64,000 nt of DNA from NCBI GenBank assembly GCA_018350325.1, contig JAEVLN010000002.1, forward strand, positions 2,150,288 through 2,214,287, written 5' to 3'. The translations under genes and the position numbers were made by a program. Shown piece by piece: positions 7,994 to 16,282 of the stretch (its first letter is position 1; each line of letters starts with the position of its first letter). The notes under the pieces are model-generated. The model searched no databases, was not told the DNA's origin, and saw nothing but the letters and a program-made list of their open reading frames with translations. Source of the stretch: Globodera rostochiensis. Its lineage: Eukaryota > Nematoda > Chromadorea > Rhabditida > Heteroderidae.

Positions 7994-10925
7994 ATGCAGA
8001 CAGACAACAGCAGTTCGTTGTTACCGGCACGCAAATTTGCCTTCAAGAACATTGCGCCGACGCCAATTCCCATTCAGCAGCTGAAGGTTATGTGTTTTTA
8101 CAAATTTAGGGCTCCCGGACCACGTATTTCAAAAAAAGTAAGATGCCTTAGTTAAGGGCATATTCGAAATTTTTTTGATGAATCCATTTGACAGATTGAG
8201 CCAAACGACCAAGCCGCCGCCCCATCGTTTTCCGGTGATTTTGGCACTGTTGAAGCGGGCGCACCAATGCTCAATCATCAGCAGCAGCAGAAGAAGAACA
8301 ACAGTGGAATCTGCGGGGCAAACGTCAAACAACAAAAAGTGCCAAAAAAGAATAGGGTAAGTAATCTGGCATTTTTGGGAGCTAAAGGAAATGTTTTCTA
8401 CATTATATAGGTAGTCTCAAAAACATCTGTTCATATTAGAGACCGGTAAAAAAAAAATTTCCGAGAACGGGATCGGAAAATATTTGCAACCAAAATCTTA
8501 AAAATACGGTAGTTTTTAAGCGTTTCACATCTTAATTGATGCAGAAATCAAAAAACCAGCAGAATAATGCACATTTTTGGGGGCTTCGGCGGTGCCGATA
8601 GGCACCTCCGTTAAAAAATTTGAAATTTTAAGCATTTTTGTGATGAATTTGGTCCAAACTTGTCAAATTTTTGAAAACATTTCGCCAAGAAAAATGAACG
8701 GGACAAAGACTGAATTTCCAGGAACGGGGTTTTCAAAAAGTACGGGACGTGAATCTCGTCTTTTTCCCGTTCCCGTTAAAAATCCCGCCCTACAAAAAAA
8801 GACGGGAACGGGACCGAGAATCCCGCACGCACTTTTGCCGGGGGAATCCCGTTCCCGCCGGTCTCTAATTCATATATCATTTGTAGGGCTGTGATTTATA
8901 TGGAAATCCATTTTTTTTTGCGCACTCGGAACAGCGTATAAATACTAGGGTGGGTCACGGTCGGTTAACCGAACCGAAACCAAAACCGAAAACCGGCTTT
9001 TTTGGCTCAAAAACCGAAACCGAAAACCGTGGGTCGTAAAACCGGCCTAACCGAAAACCGGGGGTACCGGTTTATCGGTTTGAAAAATACACCCCCTAAT
9101 GGCGGGATTTTATGAGATTAGTTGATGAAAGTGGCGGTGTAGTGGTTAGTGGGTGGGGTGACTTGAACTGTGAGAGGGGAGGTTCTGATCCCGGCTGGGG
9201 TGATTATTTTTTCAAACTTTCTCTGAACTTTACGGTGTTTTATGGTGGACGGAGTGAATAATTGAAATTTAATTTTATTTTTGTAAAATTGGTAATTATT
9301 AGACCAATTTTCTTAATAAATTCCTCCAAAAATCAAAAAATTTTCCCGGCGGTACCTTTCGGCGCCGACGAGCCCCTCTTATTCCTAAAAAACTTACAAA
9401 TTGTCGTATTTTTTAAATTTTGGTAGCAAATATCCTAACAAATTGAGTCAAAAATTCTAAAATTTCTCGGCGGCGCCTTAATCGATTCAGTAAATTTTTA
9501 AAATTTTTGTTAAAAAAATTAAGTAGAATTTTGGAAATTTTTGAATTTTCAAAATAAAAGTAAGCAATTTGTCCAAGTTTTATGCTGTTAAAGGGTTCTT
9601 CAAATCTGTGAGTTTTATACCAGCCGTCGAAATTTAGTCCTAAATAAAACTAAAAAAAACAAAAACTTCATCAAAAAATTAAGCATTTGAAAATCAAAGG
9701 GGTCCCACCTATAGTTTGCCAAAAACCGGTTTCGGTTTTCAGTTAACCGGGTGTCGGCCAAAAACCGAAACCGAAAACCGGGGCAAAACTGGCCTCCGAC
9801 TTCTCTGGCCGCATTGATAGGAAAATACTGAAGAAAGTTGTTGTTTCTCAAAGTTTGCAAAAAATTGGGGTGGACAAAGATGCCATTTTTGAGTAGAGCC
9901 CGGTAAAAAAAAATTTCCGGGAACGGGAACGGGAACGGGGTTTTCAAAAAGAACGGGACGGGAATCCCGAACGGGAATCCCGTCTTTTTCCCGTTCCCGT
10001 AGAAATCCCGTTCAATTTTTAACGAGAATCCCGCGGGAACGGGAAAAATTTTGAAAATTTTTAAACTAAGAATTTTTCGAAATTATTTTGGCGGGCACTT
10101 TGAGATAAATTTCTGATATACAATTGGAGGGTCCGACAACGCCGATAGGCGCCGTCGGAAAATTTTTAAAACATTTTTGTTAAGAAAATTGCTCAAAATT
10201 TTCGAATTTTTTCCGATTTGCGAATTTTTCAAAATTCAAATTTTTGAGAATTTCTTTTCTCGAGGTGGAGGGGGGGGGGGGGGGAGGGTCGGCGGTGCCG
10301 ATAGGCGCCGCCGAGAAAATTTTGCATTTTTTGCTCAATTTGATAAGAGATTTGCTACCAAAATCTTAAAAATACGGAAGTTTTTTTAAGCTTTTGAAAT
10401 CTTAATTGATTCAGAAAATCAGAAACCAACAGAATATGGCACATTTTGGGTGGGTTCGGCGGTGCCGATAGGCGCCGCCGTTAAAAAATTTTGAAATTTA
10501 AGCATTTTTGTGATGAAAATTGGTACAAAATTGTTAAATTTTTGAAAACATTTCGCCAAGAAAAATAAACGGGAACGGGAAAAACACTGAAATAAAATTT
10601 CCGGGAACGGGAACGGGAACGGGGTTTTCAAAAAGAACGGGACGGGAATCCCGAACGGGAATCCCGTCTTTTTCCCGTTCCCGTAAAAAATCCCGCCCGG
10701 CGAAAAAGACGGGAACGGGACCGGGATTCCCGTACTTTTCCCGCGGGAATCCCGTTCCCGCCGGGCTCTATTTTTGAGAGGGGTGGCCTGAAATTTTTTT
10801 TTTCAAAAAAAATAATTAAACTTTTTTTTCATAACCGGACGACGGCTCAAAAGACTGCTGCACGGCTGAGACGCAAAGAAAAAAAGCTGCAGCAAAAACA
10901 ACAAGGATTTTATTTTCGGCGCTAG
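7994..10925 (+). CDS. unknown Gln/Lys-rich protein, candidate 3-exon gene
   Basis: Exon 1 (7994-8086) begins ATG and encodes MQTDNSSSLLPARKFAF...IQQLK. Exon 2 (8195-8356), between CAG and GTAAGTAA signals, encodes IEPNDQAAAPSFSGDFG, a QQQQKKNN run and ends KVPKKNR. A plausible exon 3 (10854-10925) in the same phase encodes TAARLRRKEKKLQQKQQGFY and a stop. Joined, this is a hydrophilic protein of 108 residues with a basic tail, possibly nuclear or RNA-associated. The 2.5-kb last intron contains two complete hAT-like elements and a word island. Exons 1-2 look real. Exon 3 is less certain because its acceptor (CTCAAAAG) is weak. No family is recognised. Confidence 0.5.
8437..8867. mobile_element. 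hAT-like MITE with GGGAACGGG word island
   Basis: Ends are TAGAGACCGG and CCGGTCTCTA, perfect 10-bp inverted repeats. Flanks are GTTCATAT (left) and ATTCATAT (right), an 8-bp target duplication with one mismatch. The inner right part is a cluster of ACGGGA/TCCCGT words that can fold back. The centre holds the hairpin repeat at 8588 and AT-rich DNA also present in the element at 9894. There is no transposase ORF, so it is non-autonomous. It lies in the last intron of the 7994 gene. The YARNG terminus and 8-bp duplication are typical of the hAT superfamily. Confidence 0.8.
8588..8608 (+). repeat. GC-rich hairpin repeat, copy 1
   Basis: Imperfect palindrome GGCGGTGCCGATAGGCACC. This copy has base changes in the right arm. 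Other copies are at 10291, 10458, 54693, 58066-58229 (interrupted) and 63192. Confidence 0.8.
8948..9095. repeat. word island of AACCGAAAACCG type
   Basis: About 150 bp of repeated AACCGAAA, AAAACCGG and their inverted forms, starting near TAGGGTGGGTCACGG. A second cluster of the same word occurs at 9715-9785, so the two may be the ends of one element of about 840 bp. I could not find convincing terminal repeats or a target duplication. Confidence 0.65.
9130..9205 (+). repeat. tRNA-like pol III promoter unit (SINE head), copy 2
   Basis: GGCGGTGTAGTGGTTAGTGG resembles an A box and GGTTCTGATCCCGGC a B box, about 40 nt apart, as in tRNA genes. I could not fold an intact acceptor stem, so a tRNA-derived repeat is more likely than a tRNA gene. 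It sits between the two AACCGAAA word clusters. Confidence 0.5.
9206..9714. other. AT-rich intronic stretch
   Basis: No coding signal. It contains a weak relative of the GC hairpin at about 9350 (GGCGGTACCTTTCGGCGCC). Confidence 0.4.
10291..10312 (+). repeat. GC-rich hairpin repeat, copy 2
   Basis: GGCGGTGCCGATAGGCGCC palindrome preceded by a long G run. It is followed by GAGAAAATTTTG and a 'TTTGATAAGAGATTTGC' segment shared with the 54.7- and 63.2-kb copies. Confidence 0.85.
10458..10479 (+). repeat. GC-rich hairpin repeat, copy 3
   Basis: Same palindrome, in the context TGGGTTCGGC...GCCGTTAAAAAATTTTG, which matches the context of the 8588 copy rather than that of the 10291 copy. Confidence 0.85.
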
Positions 10926-11159
10926 CTTGGTTTTTGGGATAAATCTGACTAATGAGAAAAGCAAAATAACGAGAACATATATCTTTTATTTTAATGTACT
11001 TTATTCAAGCCCAAAAGTCAAATCTGTTTTTTTGTTGTTGCGTTAATGGACCTTTGTCAAACAATTCTTGACAACATCAAATTGAAAAAATAAATAAAAA
11101 AATTAATTTCGTATGACACAGCAAATTTAAACAAATATATTCGACAAGATTGTCTCCAA

Positions 11160-11330
11160 AATCCGAATCTGATCTCCATTTCACCTGATCCCGAACCCCA
11201 CGGACTTGAATTCGAATTTTTCGAAAAATTGATTTTCTAAATTTTACAAGAACATGTTGAAGAAGGTCGTTTCCGGGTTTTCTGATGCGTATCGAACCTG
11301 ATGTCTAAAAAGTCAAATTAATTTGTTTGT
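11160..11330 (-). repeat. dispersed repeat Y, copy 2
   Basis: Reverse complement of the 4605-4762 repeat, with matching blocks around CCGAACCCCACGGAC, AAGGTCGTTTCCGGG and TTTTCTGATGCGTATCGA. Non-coding. Confidence 0.7.
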
Positions 11331-11351
11331 TTTTTGAGAAAATACAGTACA

Positions 11352-11658
11352 TACGGTCCAGACTCTAAATCGAACGAACTATATATCAATCGACTCCATC
11401 TAAGCCTAACGCACGTTCCGTAAAAATTTTTTGTGAAAACCACCTTGAAGCAAGTTATGAGCCCGGGACTGAAATGTCTTTTGACTGGGGACTCAGTTGT
11501 CCACTGATTAAAAAATAGAGAAAATCACTCATATGGCTTTCAAAATTACGAAGTTGTCGATAGAAAATTAAAAAGCGATTTTTGAACCGGAATTTATTTG
11601 GATTCTTACAATGGAGTCGATTGATATATATTTCGTTCGATTTTGAGTCTGGACCGTA
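11352..11658 (+). mobile_element. foldback MITE (repeat X, copy 3) with ~46-bp terminal inverted repeats
   Basis: 11352-11397 (TACGGTCCAGACTCTAAATC ... ATATCAATCGACTCC) is the near-perfect reverse complement of 11613-11658, with about three mismatches in 46 bp. Between them lies the repeat-X core, with GAGCCCGGGACTGAAATG and GGGGACTCAGTTGTCC. No ORF. The other X copies lack one or both ends and look like older deletions. I did not find a clear target duplication. Confidence 0.75.
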
Positions 11659-11699
11659 AGCGTTTTTTGCAAAATCGACCCAATTTTACTATTCAGAAA

Positions 11700-12032
11700 A
11701 TCAAGTACTTGATGAAAAATCTTTGAGAAAATCAATGAATTTTTTCAGAGTAAAATATCAACTCGCTTTTCAACAACTCGCTTTTTCTGATTTGACTCGC
11801 TTTTTCTGAGAGTGCTGCATTTCTATCAGCTTAAAAATAATAGGGTTGGGGTTAAAAAATACCAGTTTGGTTGGCCACCAGACGCAGTTGACCCAGACTC
11901 AGTCGGTCAGACTCAGATGGGCGGTTCCCTTTGTGGCCAACGACGGGGTGGGCTGGGCTCCGCCGCCTCTGACCCTGTTAATTCTTGGCCATTGTGTCAC
12001 GGCTGAATGAAAGTCGGCCCTTCCGTTCCATC
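11700..12032. other. no gene recognised
   Basis: Contains a short triple of CTCGCTTTTTCTGA-type repeats at 11760-11810 and an unremarkable ORF. Nothing else is supported. Confidence 0.4.
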
Positions 12033-12215
12033 TGTTCCTCCTTCCCTTTCCCCTTCCTCCTCACTTCCATTCTTCTCTTTCTCCCTTCCCTTCCCGTCCC
12101 CCTCCCCCCCTCTTTCCATTCCTCTGTTTCTCCCATCCGTTCCTCTTGCCCTGTCTTCCCTTCCGTTCATCTGTTCCTCCCTTCCCCTTCCTCCTCCCTT
12201 CCATTCTTCTCTTTC
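12033..12215 (-). repeat. isolated inverted relic of the GA satellite
   Basis: Pyrimidine-rich units such as TTCCATTCTTCTCTTTC and CCGTTCATCTGTTCCTCC are the reverse complement of unit segments of the 16.3-21.6 kb satellite (for example GAACAGATGAACGG and GAGAAGAATGGAAG). It is 4 kb from the array and in the opposite orientation. Confidence 0.8.
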
Positions 12216-12459
12216 AGCCCGCTCGGCCCCAACCCGATTACCCGAACCCTAATACCGACCGGTATTCATTTTTTTTTGGAACTTTTGAATTTCAATTTAA
12301 AATGAACAAAAACTTACTTATAATTTGATTATTGGCAATGTTTTGTTGAGAAAAATAAGCATCTCAGCTGTTGCTGCTTTAATAAATTGCGGCGGTAATT
12401 AAAAACATCTCTCTTAAAGGATCACTGTCCAACGGCTCCAAATCAGGGGCCTCATGCTC

Positions 12460-12595
12460 GTCTCGTGGTTTAAACCATGGTTAACGGCTTAACCATGGTT
12501 TAGTTAACCGTGGTTAACGGCCGACTCTAACCGGGATGCTCGTCGTTAACCGTGGTTAAGCAAACCATGGTTAAGGCAACAGTGAAGTGGTTAGC
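12460..12595. repeat. word island of TTAACCATGGTTAA type
   Basis: At least eight versions of AACCATGGTT or AACCGTGGTT in alternating orientation within 130 bp, preceded by CAGGGGCCTCATGC. The ends are not defined. Confidence 0.7.
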
Positions 12596-12964
12596 GGCGG
12601 CGGGCGCTTAAATGTCCCATTTCCCCAACTAAGCGCCGGGCCAACTGATCATAAAATTAATTTGAATGCCTCCTAATGATTATTTCTAGTTGTAAGGTAA
12701 AATAAATTCTATTTTGCCATCAAGTTTTTAAAAAAAACAAAAAAAATTTCTGTTTAAAAAAAAATTAAATTAAAAAAAAACAAGGAATATCAATAAATAT
12801 TAAAAAGCATTCAAGTACAACCAATTTAAAGATCTATTTTCAATTTTTTACATATTTAAAAATATTTTTTTAACAAAAATAAATCCTTAACCAACCATTA
12901 TTTACCAATTTATGATTTTACACATTAATTAAGATTTTTGGTTAATATCTTTAAAAAAAATTTA

Positions 12965-13080
12965 CAGCCCGAAACCCGGCTTTTTTTCTCGACCCGATAC
13001 CCGAAACCCCACCCGAGGTTTTTTCGGCCGACCTGATCCGAAACCCGACCCGACATTTCTCTCAACCCGCCCCATCCCTG
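12965..13080. repeat. word island of CCCGAAACCCG type
   Basis: Degenerate CCCGAAACCC/CCCGACCC words between CAGCCCG (12965) and CATCCCTG (13080). The CAG...CTG ends are hAT-like, but the flanking 8-mers (AAAATTTA and ATTGGTAC) do not match, so a complete element is not shown. Confidence 0.55.
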
Positions 13081-13099
13081 ATTGGTACCATATTTGTCT

Positions 13100-14185
13100 G
13101 GATTCATCCACTAAGAAATAAAAAGTGAATAGTTGCCATTGCGATTTAAAAGCATGATTAGATGATAACAAATTAAAAAAAACATAATGCCATTTTACCA
13201 AATCATCTAAATTTTCATATTTGTTATCTATGCAAATCAAATAAAATCATACCACTTTTTATCAAAGGCTAGCTAGCGACAATTTTTTTGATTAGATCGC
13301 ACCTTTTGATTGAACTTCAATTTATCGGATTCTGCGTTTTTTGAACCAATTTAATTTTAACAAAATCACCGGGGAGAAGATCTTAAGCTTATTTTTTAGC
13401 AAAAGTAAATTGCCCCCCCCCGCTCCTCCTATAATTTTGCACAAAATGAAACGGTAGCTGGTTCAAAAACTGTTTTAAACACAAAATCCGATAAAAGTCA
13501 TCTGTGTGTCTCAGTGATTTTTGTGTTGAACTAATACAAATTTGGGATCCCGAGTCGGGATTAGTCGGAATTATCCCGGTTTTCGAAATCTCGATCGGAA
13601 AAGGAAATAGGTGCCAAAATATGCAAAATTTTTCCAAAACGCCATTTTTAGTCATAAATATCCGGTTATATTAAATTTTTGTCATTCCCGCGGGATTTTA
13701 ACGCGTTCATAAAAAAGGCGGGAATCTTGGTCTCGTTTACGCTACAGTTTGAATTCCCGTTCCAGAAATTTTTACCGGCTTCTTTTGGAACTATTTGAAG
13801 TATTAAGGGACTCCATACAGCGCCCGGAAAATGCGACACCGGAGAAAAATGCGATTTGAAGACACAATGCCAAAACATAAATATTTCCATAAAATCCCTA
13901 AATTTTCAACACTCACGCCAAATTCTCATTTTCCAAGTACATTCTTGGAAATAAGCACCTTTTAAATTTGTAAGTACGAGGGTCCGTTTCCAAGTACAGT
14001 ACTTGGCATCCAAGTACCAATATCCCTGGGTTAAGTACTAAGCCGAATTCTTGAGAGGTTACCCATGGTGCCAAATTGGCCAAAAAGGTGGCCAATTCAA
14101 AGTATTTTTGGAAAACTTTTTTCGATCAAATTTGATCAGAGCGTCATGATAACCTTTCGTCATTAAGCCGAAGCGTCCGACCGAT
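13100..14185. other. AT-rich stretch, no gene
   Basis: Only short chance ORFs. It contains a GGAAAATGCGACACCGG motif at about 13826 that reappears as a tandem repeat at 15110. Confidence 0.4.
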
Positions 14186-14189
14186 TATG

Positions 14190-14935
14190 GTCTACTGGGC
14201 GAAATGTGCAATCTTGCCCTACAGGGCGAAATGTCCAATTTTGGCCTACTGGGCGAAATGTCCAATTTTGGTCTACTGGGCGAAATGTTCAATTTTGGTC
14301 TACTGGGCGAAATGTCCAATTTTCGTCTACTGGGCGAAATGTTCAATTTTGTTGTAATGGGCGAAATGTCCAAATTTGGCCTACTGGGCGAAATGTCCAA
14401 TTTTGGTCTACTGGGCGAAATGTTTAATTTTGGTCTACTGGGCGAAATGTTTAATTTTGGTCTACTGGGCGAAATGTCCAATTTTGGTCTACTGGGCGAA
14501 ATGTCCAATTTTGGTCTACTGGGCGAATGTGCAATTTTGTTGTAATGGGCGAAATGTCCAATTTTGGCCTACTGGGCGAATGTGCAATTTTGGTCTTCTG
14601 GGCGAAATGTCCAATTTTGGTCTAATGGGCGAAATGTTCAATTTTGGTCTACTGGGCGAAATGTCCAATTTTGGTCTACTGGGCGAAATGTCCAATTTTG
14701 GTCTACTGGGCGAAATGTTCAATTTTGGTCTACTGGGCGAAATGTCCAATTTTGGTCTACTGGGCGAAATGTCCAATTTTGGTCTACTGGGCGAAATGTC
14801 CAATTTTGGTCTACTGGGCGAAATGTTCAATTTTGGTCTACTGGGCGAAATGTCCAATTTTGGTCTACTGGGCGAAATGTCCAATTTTGGTCTACGGGGC
14901 GAAATGTCCAATTTTGCCCTACAGGGCGAATTCCA
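14190..14935 (+). repeat. 27-bp minisatellite, about 27 copies
   Basis: Units read GGTCTACTGGGCGAAATG followed by TCCAATTTT, with recurring variants (TTCAATTTT, TTTAATTTT, GGCCTACTGG, TTGTAATGGG). 27 is a multiple of 3 and the unit has no stop in several frames, so both strands show long open frames (up to 195 codons, for example GLLGEMSNF repeats). A few units carry one-base deletions, which shift those frames, so coding is unlikely. Confidence 0.95.
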
Positions 14936-15109
14936 TCGCAGTAAAAATTCGCCGCACTTTTAAATCTCTAAAAGCACATTGTAATATTTTTTATTTTTAA
15001 AATGACCGTACGAGAACAAAAGGCCTGACGGACAAAAAGGTCCGCTAGGTCAAACTAAGTGCTCGGGGGAATTAGAGTAAACAAAAGAATGTCATGTTGG
15101 TGGGTGGGC

Positions 15110-15190
15110 GCCGGAAAATGCGACACCGGAAAATGCGACACTGGAAAATGCGACATTAAGAAAATACGACACTGGAATATGCGACACTAA
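15110..15190 (+). repeat. short tandem repeat, ~15-bp GGAAAATGCGACACC unit
   Basis: Five imperfect units of CCGGAAAATGCGACA. A single relative lies at 13826. Confidence 0.8.
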
Positions 15191-16051
15191 TTTGAAAGAA
15201 AATTTTTGAATCGGTTGAAATTTTTGAAAATTTCGGAAAACCGATTTTTTAAGTAACCTCAAAGCCGGATATAATAACTCGGGGAAAGTTAGAGACTTAA
15301 GGGTTAATTAGGCTTAGGCCTAAGCCACCCTAGGCTTAGACTTAGGCAAAAATAGTGGACCCCGCCCTTCGTCTCTGCTTGAAGTGTTGTGGTAGGGTTT
15401 TCATATGTCGCTTGCTGGCGCAGTTGCATTTGGCCTTCCCTTATTTAATAAAACCATTAATAGCCACCGGCAAACTTGCCGATTCGTAAACGCGCGGGTG
15501 CCGATGCGTTTCGTTAGCAATGCGTCCCAATTTATATCTCCTCTGGTCATTATTGCATTGTTTTAATCTAAGGATTACCAATTACATATATTATTTATTA
15601 AAATTAATAAAAAAATAAGTTTTAAAAAGTTTTTCAATTTTTAAAACTCAGCTCCCCAATGCTGGTCGCTTATTAGCCCTCAGGCAAAAGTGCCATTTTT
15701 AAGGCTTCATATTTTTGATGCAATTAACGAAAGGCAAGTTCCGCCATGGCAAAACGTTGCAGAACGAGCTGGCGATTGACCGATTTTTGTCCGTCGAATG
15801 ATCGCAATTAAATACAAAAAAATATATATATATTCCCATTTTTTCAAGCTATGATTGATGATTCGTCCTTTCGTTTTTCCAAAATGGATGGAAAATTTGT
15901 GCATTTGTCATCAGACTCCATCAACCGGCCTCCGATTGGTTCGTCCATTAATTCGCTTCCTCATTCCATCGGATTCATCCAAAATTTGACACTCATCTAA
16001 CATAAAATTCATTATTAAGTAAATTAATTTAATAAATCATTGACATCCACA
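15191..16051. other. no gene recognised
   Basis: Contains a TTAGGCTTAGGCCTAAGCC-type palindromic cluster at 15308-15360, the same word used at 25872-25950, and otherwise AT-rich DNA. Confidence 0.4.
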
Positions 16052-16106
16052 ATGTGCAACAACACCTACGACTTTACCGGTCGGACAAATGAAAGTCCAT
16101 GTTGTT
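16052..16106 (+). CDS. possible first exon cut off by the GA satellite
   Basis: ATG opens MCNNTYDFTGRTNESPCC followed by a good GTGAGT donor. It has two possible N-glycosylation sites and three Cys. No following exon is visible before the satellite begins at 16283, nor just after it. Short, so low confidence. Confidence 0.2.
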
Positions 16107-16282
16107 GTGAGTTTTTTTATAACTCATTTTTACTTTTACTTTTGAATATTTAATAGAACGATTTTTGATTTGAAACTGTACTCCAAAATAGGTAGAAATA
16201 ATTAATAATAAAATTCAATTGTCAATGAAAGTAAAGTCGCCGTACGTTCGTTGTGCGAACGCGTTGTGTTGATCAGCTGAAG

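Larger units (their letters stand above)
9894..10770. mobile_element. hAT-like MITE, larger relative of the 8437 element
   Basis: Ends are TAGAGCCCGG and CCGGGCTCTA, a perfect inverted pair. The flanking 8-bp duplication TTTTTGAG is perfect on both sides (9886-9893 and 10771-10778). Both ends are followed inward by arrays of GGGAACGGGA/TCCCGTTCCC words. The centre contains two GC hairpin repeats (10291, 10458) and the same AT-rich core as the 8437 element. Compared with 8437, the sixth terminal base is changed and the opposite end carries the matching change. There is no transposase, so it is non-autonomous. Confidence 0.9.

Noticed and set aside
9130..9205. A functional tRNA gene
   Set aside because: A and B boxes are present, but I could not form an acceptor stem or a proper anticodon arm.
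12965..13080. A complete hAT-like element
   Set aside because: CAG...CTG ends are present, but flanking 8-mers AAAATTTA and ATTGGTAC do not match.
14376..14963. 195-codon repeat protein in the 27-bp minisatellite
   Set aside because: Several frames on both strands are open because of unit length, and one-base deletions break each frame.
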